The notes under the pieces were generated by a model, which was given only the letters and a program-made list of their open reading frames with translations, searched no databases and was not told the origin of the DNA. A DNA stretch of 64,000 nucleotides from Ceratotherium simum simum (taxonomy: Eukaryota; Chordata; Mammalia; Perissodactyla; Rhinocerotidae), in assembly GCF_000283155.1 (NCBI RefSeq), contig NW_004454207.1, positions 1,626,383-1,690,382 on the forward strand, read 5' to 3'. Made by a program: the position numbers and the translations under genes. Positions 49,009-60,775 of this stretch are shown one piece after another; the stretch's first letter is position 1, and each line of letters opens with the position of its first letter.

Positions 49009-49185
49009 CAGTGATTCTAAAACTTTGCTACGATACTGGGGAGTTTTAAAAACACTGATTTCCTGAGTTCCACCCCCAGAGATTCTAATGCAACTGTTTT
49101 GGGGTGTGCTCTAGACATCAGAATTTTAACAAGCCCCCCGGCTGGTGATTCCAAATGTACAGTCAAGATTGAGAACTAGTAAAGA
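49009..49185 (+). mobile_element. MER5-like hAT-Charlie element
   Basis: CAGTGATTCTAAAACTTTGC, CCCAGAGATTCTAATGCAAC and an end near AAGATTGAGAACTAG. A MIR fragment separates it from the copy at 48712. Confidence 0.7.
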
Positions 49186-49789
49186 GATAATTGCTAAGAT
49201 CCTTTCCAGCTCTGTTTTTATTCTCAATGCCTGTGATTTGGATTGACACAATCCATGATAATAAAATATTTTATACTCACGGGGAGAAGGAATTCTCAAG
49301 CTACATAGCTGACTCTTGACATATATGTAGCATTATTCATGAGTTATTTGAAGTTATTGAATAAATAGAAGGGTTGGAACTAGAGAGGGTTAATCTTGGC
49401 ACATTTTCAGAGGAGTGGTGTTTTTAGCAAAGTTGGGAAATCAGGGAGCACACTACGGAACAACTAAGAGGACTAGCTCTTCTGACACCGGGTTTCATGG
49501 ATTGTGCATGAACACGGAGAAAAGGCCACCTTACTCAATTTTTCCAAAACTAGACATTGACTATAATTTTTCCCTGGCTGTCCACTTATCATCTTGATAC
49601 TGCACCATGGCAACAAATAAAGTACACATCATCTTTTGTTTTTCTTCCTTAAATGGTGTGGCAAAGCAATAGTTGTTGTGCTTCCGTTTCCAGAAGCAGG
49701 AATGGAAGCAGTTCTGTGGTCACTTCACAGAATGTCTAGTGCAAGCTGGTTTGAAATCAGTGATTTCAGTAAGAGGTATTTGTGGTCTC

Positions 49790-50335
49790 TGAGATGTCCC
49801 CAAAGATCTCCACATCCTGGTATTCTTGCTTTTGTGTAATCTCCTCTCCTTGAGTGTAGGCTGAACCTAGTGGTATGCTTCTAACCAACAGAATATAGCC
49901 AAAGTGATTGGATGTCGCTTCTGAGATTAGGTTATATAAGACTGTTACTTACAAAATATTTAGACTCTCTCTCTCTCTGACTCATCTCTTGCACTGGCTG
50001 TGATGAAGCAAACTGGAGAGGCCAACATGGCAAGGAACTGACGACGGGCTCAGGTCAACCCCCAGCAAGGACCTGAGGCTCTCAGTCCAACAATGCTTGA
50101 GGAAGTGAATCTTGCCAACAACCACCTGAGTGAGTTTGGAAGTGTATTCTTCCCCATCAAGCCTTCAAAAGAGACTTATGTCTTGATTGCAGAGATCCTG
50201 AAACAGAGGACTCAGTTAAGCTGTGCCCAGATACCTCACCAACAAATGTGTGGTGTTTCAAGATAATGAATGTGTGGTGTTTCGTGCTGCTAAGTTTTAG
50301 GGTAATTTGTTAGGCAGCAATAGATAACTAATACA
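49790..50335 (+). mobile_element. MaLR-like LTR
   Basis: GATGTCCCCAAAGATCTCCACATCC, TCTCCTCTCCTTGAGTGTAGG, an internal (TC)n stretch and the terminal GGTAATTTGTTAGGCAGCAATAGATAACTAATACA. Confidence 0.75.
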
Positions 50336-50459
50336 AGGATATCTAAAAACGTTCAGAAAGAAAAGCAAAAATGGCAGCAATGCAATAGACGGTAATGTGC
50401 TAGCCTAGCATTTATTAGGCTGAAATTTAGCAAAACTTTCTCATGTTTTGCCCCCATCA

Positions 50460-50608
50460 GCCACCACTCTTTTGCCTGCAAAAGATTATAGAAATAATAT
50501 GCCAACACAAAAGGTTTGGAAAATAGAATAGAAAATATTCACCTGCTATTCACCACCCTAATATATAGTTGCATTTTTATATATTTTCTCCATCTGATGA
50601 AAACCATA
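50460..50608. repeat. Old LINE-like fragment, first half
   Basis: CAACACAAAAGGTTTGGAAA...TTCACCTGCTATTCACCACC. It appears to resume at 51134 after the MLT1-like LTR. Confidence 0.4.
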
Positions 50609-51133
50609 TGTGATAGGCAGAATAATGACCCCTCAAAGATGTCCATGTTCCAATCCCCTGAACCTGGTAATTTGGATACATGAAAAATTGGAAATTAAGG
50701 TTGTAGATGGAATGAAGGTTGCTTATCACTGACCTTAAACAGGGAGATTAACCTGGATTATCTAGGTGGCCCCATTTTTAAGCGTGCTGAAAAATGGAAC
50801 AGGAAGGCAGAAGACTCAGAGGGAAATGTGACTATGCAAGGAAGTCAGAGTGATGCGGCGTGAAAATGACTCAACTGGCCTTTGCTGACTTCAAAGATGG
50901 AGGAAGGGGCCGAGAGCTAAAGAATGTGGGTGCCCTCTAGAGGTTACAAAAGGCCACAAAACAGATTCTCTCCTAGAGCCTCCAGAAAGGAATGCAGCCC
51001 TGTTGACACCTTGATTTTAGTTAAGACCTGTGTCGAACTTCTAACCTCCAAAATTGTAAGATAATAGATATGCATTATTTTAAGCAGCTAAGCTTGTGGT
51101 AATATGTTAAAGCAGCAATAGAAAAACAATGCA
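50609..51133 (+). mobile_element. MLT1-like solo LTR, complete
   Basis: Starts TGTGATAGGCAGAATAATGA, contains TGGATTATCTAGGTGGCCCC, CTCTCCTAGAGCCTCCAGAA and GACACCTTGATTTTAG, and ends GCAGCAATAGAAAAACAATGCA. TG...CA termini and a perfect 5-bp duplication CCATA (50604-50608 and 51134-51138). Confidence 0.92.
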
Positions 51134-52029
51134 CCATATTTTTCATAGTTACATCATGCCTAAATATTTTTTATGTTGTTATGGTTTTTATAATTATTTG
51201 AACGGCCACATATTATTCCATGGAGCTGAAGTACTGTCATTTCCTTAAGCATACCCTTTAATTGAACATTAGATGTGTGAATAGCCTTCTGCAATTTTCT
51301 TTTTTCATAAGCTTCAGTATTTCCTAAAGATATTCTACCAGAAATTAAATTTGGACTTTCAATTTCCTCCAGTTTTTCTATATTTAACTTTTTTTTACAG
51401 TCTCTTAAGCCCACTTGAAATTCAACTTGATATATGACACAAATAAGAGTATACTTTTTTCCTAATATTTTTCAACAGCGTATGCTAAATGAATTTTTTC
51501 TTTTCTGTTGTTTGATAATGCTTTCTCTATTAAATATTCCATTTTACGTGAAAACGAGCTCATTTTCTGGGCTGCTGATTCTCTTCTATTAATTGGCTAT
51601 TCTTGAGCAGGATTGCACTGTTTGAATTCTTGTTGCTTTATAAGACATGTACGTTCTTGTGAGGACAACTCTTCTCCCTTATTACATTTTGTTTGATTTT
51701 TTTAATTGATTTTTTTCAGATGAATCTTAATTTATTGTTTCTAGCTCCTAGAGGAATCCCATTGAGAGTGGCTCGTGTCCATTGCCTGGGCAAACACCTT
51801 CAAAACCCTTAGCCTTGCAGTCATAACCCTCAATCATGTGACCCCACTTTTCCTATTTCCATTTTCACAAACTTCAATTATAGTTAGGCCATTTGTTTCA
51901 TTCATCCCTATTGATTGTTTTCCATTTTATGAGTCTTTGTGTATTCTATTCTTGTCCAGGGTGCACTTCTCACAGTGAAATTATCTGTGATTTGTCTCAC
52001 AAGCTTTTCCTCAGCAGCTTGGTATATGA
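51134..52029. other. Intergenic; old LINE-like start then unique DNA
   Basis: 51134-51290 (ACGGCCACATATTATTCCATGG) continues the LINE-like fragment. The rest has no recognisable features. Confidence 0.4.
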
Positions 52030-52260
52030 AGAGTGTGAGCATTGGAATTAGACAGCCCTGGGTTTGAATCCCAGCTCTGTTTCTTACTAGCTGTGTGGCC
52101 TTGAATGAGTCACTCATCCTTTGCACTAGTTTCCTCTTTAAAATGAGGTCAACATTGTCTTCTTTGCAGAGTTGGAACTGGATTATAGCTAATGGATACA
52201 AAGAATCTAGTGAGATCCCTGGTGCCTAGTAGACAATCAATGAATATCACTATTCATCTC
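52030..52260 (+). repeat. MIR SINE, nearly complete
   Basis: CAGCCCTGGGTTTGAATCCC, TTACTAGCTGTGTGGCCTTG and GTTTCCTCTTTAAAATGAGG are classic MIR core text, and TAGTAGACAATCAATGAATA is its 3' end. Confidence 0.9.
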
Positions 52261-52711
52261 ATGACCTTATTATCCACCCTCATTAAACCATAAATTATTT
52301 AAAAGTAAGGATACTTTATTACTCTTACATGTATACCCCATGGAGCCTATGATATAATAGATGCTTAATAAACATTTAGTATTTAAGTTTTCTCCTCCGT
52401 CTCCCTGTCTTATTAAAATCCCATTCATTTTCCAAGGCTCCTACTGCAGCCCTATCTCCTTTATGACTCATCCTTGTCACCTTCCCCATATTTAACCTAG
52501 TGGGTGAGTGCAGCTGAATGATGTAAAATAGAGGATAAGGGAGAAAAATACAGATTCATAGAGATGATCCATTAGATCCCTTGTAGCTCTAACTTGTTAT
52601 ATAATTTGGGATTTTTATGGGGAGAGAGTTACTACTGAGCTCTTGTTAATATGCTCAAATGTTCTGCATATGTTAGGGCTTCTCATCAAGCCACTTAAAA
52701 CTCATCCCAGA

Positions 52712-53845
52712 ATGAGAAGACAAGCCACACATTGGGAGAAAATATTCGCAAAAGAATTATCTGATAAAATACTGTTATCCAAAATACAAAAAGGACTCTT
52801 AAAACTCAACAATAAGAAAATAAGCAACTCAATTAAGAAATAGGCCAAAGACCTTAGCAGACACCTCATCAAAGAAGATATACAGATGGCAAATAAGCAT
52901 AGGAAAAGATGCTTCACATTGTATATCATCAGAAAAATATAAATTAAAACAATAATGAGATATCACTACATACCTATTAGAATGGCCAAAGTCTGGAACA
53001 CAATACCAAATGCTGGCAAGGATGTGGAGCAACAGGAACTCTCCTTCATTGCTGGTGGGAATGCAAAATGATACGACCACTTTGGCAGACAGTTTGGCAG
53101 TTTCTTAAAAAGCTAAACATACTCTTACCTTATGATCCAATAACTGCACTCCGTGGTATTTACCCAAAGGTGTTGAAAACTTATGTCCACGCAAAAACTG
53201 CACATAGATGTTTATAGCAGCTTTATTCATAATTGCTAAAACTTGGAAGCAATTAAGGTATCCTTCAGTAGGTGAAGGGGTAAATAAACAGTGGTACATC
53301 CAGACAATGTAATATTATTCAGCACTAAAAAGAAATGAGCTATCAAGCCATAAAAGCCATGGAGGAACCTTAAATACATATTACTAAGTGATAGAAGCCA
53401 GTCTGAAAAGACTACATACTGTGTGATTCCAACGATATGACATTCTGGGAAAGGCAAAGCTATGGAGACAGTAAAAAGATCAGTGGTTGCCAGGGATTAG
53501 GGAGGAGGGAGGAATGAATAGGCGGAGCACAGAGGATTTTTAAGACAGTGAAAATACTCTGTATATACTATAATGGCGGATATGTGTCATTATATATTTG
53601 TCAAAACCCATAGAATGTACAACACCAAGAGTGAACCATAAGGTAAACTATAGACTGTGGGTGATGATGTATCAATGTAGGTTCAAATGTTGTAAAAAAT
53701 GTCTCACTCTGGTAGGGGATGTTGATAATGGGAGAGGCTATGCATGTGTGGGGGCAGAGGATATATGGGAAATCTCTATACTTTCCCCTTAATTTTTCTG
53801 GGAAACTTAATCTGATCTAAAAAAAATAAAGTCTTAAGAAACAAA
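52712..53845 (+). mobile_element. Old L1, ORF2 C-terminus plus 3' UTR
   Basis: Decayed ORF2 (HWEKIFAKELSDKILLSKIQ in one frame, then stops), ATGGCCAAAGTCTGGAACAC, CATTGCTGGTGGGAATGCAA, TTTATAGCAGCTTTATTCAT and GATCAGTGGTTGCCAGGGAT. It ends in A-rich sequence with AATAAA near 53825. 5' truncated. Confidence 0.93.
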
Positions 53846-54536
53846 CCAAAAACTCAACCCAACCCTTACCATATTATACTCATTTTTTTAGATAAGTAAA
53901 TGAAGAGACAGAGAAGTTAATTAGTAGAACCTGGACTTTTATCCCAATTTCTTTTCCTCCAAAGCCTGTGGTCTTTCTACTCTATCACTCTGGAGGGACA
54001 CTGACAGTGCCCTGCCCATGACCTCTCAGTTCTCACTCTTCCTATACATGCCTACAGCTTCCTACCAGGAGCGCCTGTGCCTCTCTGCCTTCTCAGACTG
54101 CAGAAATGTGCTTGGCCTATGTACCAGGCCAGAAGGACCAGAGTAAATGTCCTGGGGAGCAGCCCTTGATAATGATGGGCAGGTATCAGTGGATAACTGT
54201 CCCAGCTTCCTTACCCGGTAAGAGGGACTGCAGGGCAGTGAACTGTGGTGATGGTCATGGCTGAGATTAAGGGCTCAACCTGTCTGTGATAAATTAGGTG
54301 GAGAACTTCAGAGTAAGCATTTAGAAACTCTTATAGCAATTGGACAGAGACATTGTGTGTCTTTTGATTCTAATAATTAAAAAAAGACTTGTTTTTGTAT
54401 GTCTGTTTTTTTAATTTCATTTTTCTAATGATTCATTTTTGTTGTATTTACGAAAGTCTTGTTTTGCAATGGGTTGTACATATTTTAAAAATTGGTTTTT
54501 TACCATGGGAGTTTGAGAAACACTATTCTATAGTAA
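53846..54536. other. Intergenic, nothing recognised
   Basis: A possible MIR tail lies at 53875-53990 (AAGAGACAGAGAAGTTAATTAG). No gene. Confidence 0.35.
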
Positions 54537-54752
54537 CGGATTGACAAACTATAGTCCTTTGGCTGGCTGCCTGGTTTTGTAAATAATGTTTTATTGGAAC
54601 ACAGCCATGCCCATTAATTTACGTACTATCTATGGCTGCTTTTTCTCTGTAATGGCAGAATTGAGTCATTGTAACAGACACCGTGTGGCCCTCAAAGCCT
54701 AAAATATTCACCATCTGACCTTTTACAGGAAAAGTTGGCTGACTCCTGTTCT
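54537..54752 (-). mobile_element. MER3/MER58-like hAT-Charlie element
   Basis: GATTGACAAACTATAGTCC...AATAATGTTTTATTGGAACACAGCC...CTTTTACAGGAAAAGTTGGCTGACTCCTG, reverse complement of the family. Confidence 0.8.
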
Positions 54753-55010
54753 ACTCTGTCTCCCCCCTTCCCCTGCTGGAGTGAGCTCCGGTGGCCCACA
54801 GTGCTATCTTGCTTGCTAACATACTTTCCCTTGCATTCTTTCCCTTCCCTGTCTCATTTTCTCACTCCCTGCCGGGGTTTCCTAGATCTCCTCCCAAATA
54901 AACGACTTGTACTCACATTCTTGACCCAAGGTTGGCTCCTGGGGGAACTCAACCAATGGACACATCATGTCCCTGTTTGTCCTAATCCTAGGCCAAACTT
55001 ACTAACAGAG
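54753..55010 (+). repeat. LTR-like 3' end
   Basis: AAATAAACGACTTGTACTCACATTCTTGACCC followed by TGGCTCCTGGGGGAACTCAA resembles the end of a mammalian LTR (aataaa...cctgctcttggggaacccaa). Family uncertain; the frame 54735-55013 is incidental. Confidence 0.45.
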
Positions 55011-55089
55011 TAGGGACCACTTACTAGCACTGTCAACCTCAGCATGTCAATTAACCTATCTCACTGCCCCCATCCCCACCCTCCTGTCT

Positions 55090-55500
55090 CTTCTGCAGCA
55101 CCGTGTGATAATTCAGCTTTGTGGGCGTGAATTTTTCTGATTCATTTACTCTATCTTATCAAGCGCCACCTCTGCACCAGGGATGGTGGAGGAGAGGATA
55201 AAGAGGGGGAGGAGAAAAGAAAATCCCATCTTGCCCTACATAGGATGCTCCCTTTTTATAACAGCAGTCTGCTTAGAGCCGATCCTGAGGTGTCCATGTA
55301 CCTGAGTCACGGCCAGTTGTTTTTAGCCCCACAGGGCATGGCCAAGTCATTACCCACCCCCACTTTATTGCTGCTGCTTTCATTTGTCTCTGTCTGCCCC
55401 TCCTAATTACTTAGGTCACTTCAGACTTTAATTCTGTCTTCTAAAATGTAACACAGCCATAATTAGGCCATATGTTAATTAGCAAAATGACGTCTTGTCA
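55090..55500. promoter_or_regulatory. Non-repeat, motif-dense patch
   Basis: No repeat recognised. Motif-like strings cluster here: GTGGGCGTG (KLF/EGR-like), TGATTCA (AP-1-like), two homeodomain-type TAATTAG sites around CCATATGTTAATTAG (55467-55481), and TGACGTC (55488-55494). Function not shown. Confidence 0.3.
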
Positions 55501-55702
55501 CTTGTGAGAAATGTGGATCATCTCAGAAAGTACCATAGAAAGGGGAGTTCAGTGGGAAGAGGAAGTCTAAGGAGGCTGGAAGTGACTCCCTGCTCAGCCA
55601 AAACTGCCTTAGAGAGGGAGAGAAAATGGCGGGATGCAAGAGGGGAAAAGAATGGGGTCACACGAAGAAAAAGAGCTAGAGTTGACCTCTTCTCCACTCC
55701 AG

Positions 55703-55824
55703 GAATGAGATGTAAGCCAGGAGGCAAACCTGAGGCCAAGAAGCCACCATGGATGGCAGAATCTCCTGAAGGACTGGAGGTGGCCAGGGCTGAGGTCAAG
55801 GCCCCAGTGGAGGCTATGGGCAAG
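55703..55824 (+). other. Exon-like segment
   Basis: An open stretch (part of a 121-codon frame, 55495-55860) lies between a good acceptor (CTTCTCCACTCCAG) and a consensus donor (AAG|gtgagt). It contains an in-frame ATG at 55750. The local text is purine-rich, as exons often are. I recognise no protein family. It may be a chance frame or a non-coding or alternative exon. Confidence 0.3.
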
Positions 55825-55869
55825 GTGAGTGTCAGGCATGCCCCCATCTCTTATCCCTAGAAGCCTATG

Positions 55870-56395
55870 GGGATGTCCTTCATAAATGAAGACCAATCTC
55901 TGCCTCTATGGCCACTTTAAGTGCCCTCCAGGAAATCTGAAAGAGTGGGGTTCTGGGAGCTTGGGGACTGTTTCTACATGCTATTTACTAACTTAGTGTT
56001 GGTTCCCCAATTTTCTGTTAACTTATTTTCTGACATTCTTGGGATAAGAAACTGGAAAGAGGATTGGGCAGGTCATCATGATTTCCTATTTCAGATAGTG
56101 TCACCTTTATCATTCAGGAGACAATTTTCTAGGAAACTAATTACTCAGGGAATTCATGATTAGGTTCAATGACATGTGAATTATAAAGATATTAACCTCC
56201 CTCCAGTTTGCTGTCAAAACATGATGTGATGGGAACTTGTTCTGTCATCACCCAACCTGTAGGTGAAAGGGACTAGGACAGTATTCTAAGTTGTGTATTT
56301 GTCTGGATTTCAGAAAAAGGCACGTGACACAGGAACTCTCAAGGCATACCAAAGGGGAAATTTTGAGGGGTAAAGTTTGTGCTAATAATAATATT
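55870..56395. other. Intergenic, nothing recognised
   Basis: No repeat core or homology-bearing frame. Confidence 0.4.
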
Positions 56396-56600
56396 AATAG
56401 GTATTATTATTATTGCTAATATTTGTTGAGTTCCTACTATACTACAAACCTTTACAGATATTACTTCTAATACTTCTAACAATCCTTAAAGGAAAGTATT
56501 ATTATCTCCATTTAATTTGAGGCTTATGGACATTGGATCATACTCAAAGATCACACTGCCACCTGAGACAAAACTGAAATCCATGTTATTTTCTTTTTTT
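56396..56600 (-). repeat. MIR fragment with (ATT)n-rich start
   Basis: TTGAGTTCCTACTATACTAC...ATTATTATCTCCATTTAATTT resembles reverse MIR, preceded by an ATTATTATTATT run. Confidence 0.5.
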
Positions 56601-56630
56601 ACTCTAAAATTTGAGCTCTTGTGAGTATAA

Positions 56631-56967
56631 CAGGATCAGCAAACTTTTTCTGTAAAGGGCTAGATAGTAAATATTTTCAGTTTTGCTGGCCAGACAGTGT
56701 GTGTTGCAAATACTCAATTCAGCTGTTGTAGTGCGTAGGCAGCCATAGACAATACATAAATGAATGAGTGTGGCTAGGGCCCAATAAAACTTTATTTGCA
56801 GACATAAAAATTTGTTTTTAATATAATTTTCACATGTCATGAATTATTATTGTTCTTTGGAATTTTTCCCAACTGTGTAAAAACGGTAAAGTCATTCTGC
56901 TCACAGGCCATACAAAAACAGGTGGTGGCCTAGGTTTGGCCCATAGGCTGTAGTTTGCTGACCCCTG
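56631..56967 (+). mobile_element. MER3/MER58-like hAT-Charlie element, full length
   Basis: CAGGATCAGCAAACTTTTTC to GTAGTTTGCTGACCCCTG, with CCATAGACAATACATAAATG and CAATAAAACTTTATTTGC between. Its inverted termini are still recognisable. Confidence 0.88.
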
Positions 56968-57294
56968 CGCTATACAAAGCTGCCTATCTAACAAGGACTT
57001 ATGAAAATAATGAAGTGAAAGCAACTGGGCTACATATTTTACCTAAGGGAGCCAAGTTAACTACAGGAAAGCTTATCAGACTTGAAGCTATAGGAAACAA
57101 TAGTTCTCATTCTGGCTCTACCATCACATTAAATGTGTAGATTTAGACACATCTCAAAAACTCCTGATTCTTGCTTTCCTCATCTCCCAAATGAGACAGA
57201 TCCCTAAGAACTCCACTATTCTTTGCTTCTAATAATAGTATGCCTGCACCAAATGATTTCCATGAAATCAGAATTTGAATCTAAGATGGTGCCA

Positions 57295-58030
57295 TCATTG
57301 GTATGGAGAAGACTGGGGGAGAAGCAGGTTTGTGGATGACAGCAAGAGTGTGGTTGTGAACAAGTCATGTTTGAGGCACCTAATAGACATAAGTGGAGAC
57401 AGTTGCATATAAGAACTTGGAGTTGAGGGAGAAGGCAGGACTAGAGATTGAAATTTGGGAGTCACCAGCATGCAGACTGAATCTGGGTATATCATGGCAT
57501 TAAATAAGATCTTTTAGGGCAAGATTTCATAGCCTTGGCACTATCTACATTTGGGGTGGAATAATTCTTTGTTGTGGGGGCTGTCCTGTCCTACAATGTA
57601 CGTCGTAGAGTGTTTAACAGCATCCCTGGCCCCTACCCACTAGATGCCATTAGCACACCTCCCCCTCCCCGCCCCCCAAGCTGTGACAACCAAAAATGTC
57701 TCCAGACATTGTGAAATGTCTCCAAGGGTAAAAATCACCCTTGGTAGAGAATCACTGTTTTAGGGAAAAGGCTGAGTATGGTCCCCAAGAACTCCGATTT
57801 TGGAGGTCAGAAAGAAGAGGAGGAAATGAGAGAAGAGACTGAGAAGGAGTGGCCAGTGGAGTAGGAGAAAAACTCATGTGTGAGGTCCCCCCTGTTTAGG
57901 GTGGACTTGGTTCAATAGATGATGAAAGGCAGAGGTGGAGGTACAAGAAGTAATGGCCCATAGCTCAGGGCTGAGCCCCAGTTAGCTCCACCATATTTCC
58001 TTTTTGAGACCCCCAGTGGTAGCAGAAGGG
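57295..58030. repeat. Old LINE-type repeat, interrupted
   Basis: GAGACAGTTGCATATAAGAA...TTTGGGAGTCACCAGCATGC before, and GAGACTGAGAAGGAGTGGCC after, belong to one familiar old repeat that I cannot name. A MER20 copy (57520-57757) splits it. Confidence 0.5.
57520..57757 (-). mobile_element. MER20 hAT-Charlie element with 8-bp TSD
   Basis: CAAGATTTCATAGCCTTGGC to GGTAGAGAATCACTG, with CTACCCACTAGATGCCATTA and GTCTCCAGACATTGTG. TTTTAGGG flanks it on both sides (57512-57519 and 57758-57765), the 8-bp duplication expected of hAT elements. Confidence 0.92.
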
Positions 58031-59944
58031 ACAGAGGCACATGAAGCATTAAGGTCGTACATTTTCTAACTGCATGGAGGCTGAAGATAGTGCAATGGAC
58101 AGACTGTTTTCTAGTAGGGAATTAAACTAAATGGGAGATTAAAAGTAACATTTAGAAACCAAAGATAGAGACTTTACATGTTTCTTCTTTCTCATTTTAT
58201 TTTTAGAAATAATTCCCAGAGGATAAAAATGTTGTTGTCTGGGTGCAGGAGAAAAACAAGAACAGAAATAGAGTTGCTATGGTTTTGAGGAAAAGCAAAA
58301 GGGACTTAAGATCTGGAGCTTTGGCCGTCCTGAGCTGCAGGATGGACCCTCTTTGTTTTGTGACCTCTTCACTCACTTTATGCCTAATGGTAGTAAAAAA
58401 AAAATGGTGAACAGATTGTGTGAACTTTCTCTTTATACGTTTGAAAAATGAAGAGCTATGACTTAATAAAGGCTCAATATAAAGGTTTAAAAAAAATCAA
58501 TCCCTGATATTGAAATTAACGTCATTAGACAAGTGTAACTCTTAGCTACAGGCTTGATACTAAAGGACCAAAAGAAGGAGAAATATCTGCTTTGTCCTTT
58601 TTATGTAAGTCTTCTCACTCTAAAATGGAGATAATAAATTTACCTCATAAGGTTATTATGTAAAAGTGCCTAAAAATGCCTAGCGCATATCTGGGCTTCC
58701 ATAAATGTTTAAAAATAATAGCAATGTGTGTCCTGGTTGTAATGGTGATTATAGATGTCTAAACATGCAATAAAATTCCATAAAACTAGACACTGCACTT
58801 CTACCCCCAAAAGAGGAGAGCAAAAGAGTAAACCCAAGTAAGATTATTAGTTGAGTTAATAGTATTGTGTCAATGTCAATTTCCTGGCTTTGGCAATATA
58901 ATATAACTATAGTTACATAAGATGTTCTCATTTGGGCAAGCTGGGTATAGGGGACACAGAACTCTATAGTACTTTTACAACTTCTTGTGAGTCTTAAACT
59001 ATTTTAAATAAGAAATATTAAAAAGAAACAAATAATTAGATGTTGAAATAAACTGAAAAGACCTCCTGTTTATGATTATTGTATTGCTCAGAATCATTGG
59101 GTTTTATGGTCAACTTTACTTTGTAGATTCATTTTTATTTTAATGGAGACTTGTATCATGAGAAAGCCAAATTATCAGGTTTTACCTATAAATAACAAAA
59201 TAGATGGTAATCAATATATGTTTAGGCTAATGCAATAGGTTATAATCCAGATAACGAACCTAAATTGATCTTAATAAATATGCAGTGTTGAAGCCCAGTG
59301 AGAGGTGAAAGTCTGAAATTAAACAGGATTACCATTTAGTTTTTAGTTTTGGCATATTTTATTTTTGTATAGTCCAGGAGTCATCTAAGTTTGCCAAAGA
59401 TTGAAATTTTCACACAACACATCCTTAAATTCCCTGAGAAGTAGAAAGTAGAGGTGGCTTGCCTACTTTTTTAGGTGAGAATTTCTACTTCAGCAGACTT
59501 TGGGGAGGGCAAACCTCCTCTATCTTGCTGATATGCCTAAGATGTGATCTATTTATATTACAAACCATATGCAGAGCCTGGCAAGTCTTTCTGTAAATGA
59601 GCTCATCCGCTCTGCCCTAAAATAGAGGCTGGGAGAGGGGCGCCAAAGACATTAGGGACCTTTTACAACCATTACACCTCTTGGTGCTGATTGAACAGGA
59701 AGGATGAACAAAATCTATGAGTTCTGATAGGAAGGATAAATAATAAATACCTGTCAAGGGGAACAAGATGCTGTCCTTGGTCTTCTTTGCAGGTCATCAA
59801 AGTCAAGTTCTTGAAGACTTGAGTACTTTCTAATGGGTTTTCCTTTTTTGTGTATTGTACAAATTGCAAGTACAGATAATTTAAGATTTGTCTTACTGAT
59901 GGGCCTCCCTCAAAGTGCGATGAGTTTTATCTAGAGCTTCATTC
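58031..59944. other. Intergenic, little recognised
   Basis: A MIR-like piece lies at 58600-58720 (TCTAAAATGGAGATAATAAAT...GCGCATATCTGGGC). The rest is AT-rich, without features I can name. Confidence 0.45.
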
Positions 59945-60160
59945 AAAGCAGCCAGTATTTATAGAACATTTATCCAGTGTTAAGTAATTAGATTTATCTG
60001 TAAGGAAATAGAGAAGAGCAGTTGCTGACCTCAAAAGGCTCCTAGACAAGTAGGAGAGAGATGAGAAAACAAAGTGTCTTATAAAATGACAGGCACAGCG
60101 GGAGAGGCACGTATAAGTTTCAGGGAAAGGGGTAGGAGAGAAGTCATTAACTATTTAGGA
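59945..60160. repeat. L2-type fragment
   Basis: GCAGTTGCTGACCTCAAAAGGCTCC...TAGACAAGTAGGAGAGAGATGAG...TAAAATGACAGGCACAGCGG resembles the L2 3' end. Confidence 0.45.
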
Positions 60161-60324
60161 CAGGGTGGCTTAAACTGGGCCTGCAAAGGGATGTATTCTT
60201 GGGACATGTTGAGTTTGCTACAAGAATTTTAAAATTTTGTGTTTTCATTTAGATGAAAATTATATGTTTACATATATATATACCTACAAACATATTTTTC
60301 CAGTTATCTGGATGAGTCTGTAAC

Positions 60325-60775
60325 TTAAAAAAAAATTTTTATTGTAGTAAGAACATTTAACATGAGATCTACCCTCTTAACACATTTTTAAGTGTACAAT
60401 ACAGTATTGTTAACTTATAGGCCCAGTGTTGTACAGCAGATCTCTCGAACTTATTCATCTTGCATAATTGAAACTTTATATCTGTTTCCCCCTCCCCTCA
60501 GCCCCTGGCAACCACCATTCTACCCTCTGCTTCTATGAGTTTGACTACTCTTAGTTCCTCATGTAAGTGGAGTCATATAGTATTTTCTTTCTGTGACTGG
60601 CTTATTTCCTCTAGGTTTATTCATGTTGTCACATATTGCAGTACTTCCTTTTTTTTAAGGCTGAATAATATTACATTGTATGTATATGCCACATTTTCTT
60701 TATCCATTCTTCCATCCACGGACATTTAGATTGTTTCCGCATCTTAGTTATTGTGAATTGGATGAGCCTGTATCT
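60325..60775 (-). mobile_element. L1 3' end, reverse
   Basis: A-rich start, then ATTTAACATGAGATCTACCC, CCCTGGCAACCACCATTCTA, GGCTGAATAATATTACATTG and TTTCTTTATCCATTCTTCCATC are reverse L1 3' UTR/ORF2 text. Confidence 0.9.

Noticed and set aside
55518..55896. Minus-strand frames of 95-109 codons opposite the exon-like segment
   Set aside because: Hydrophobic/Ser/Leu-rich antisense shadow without splice or start context.
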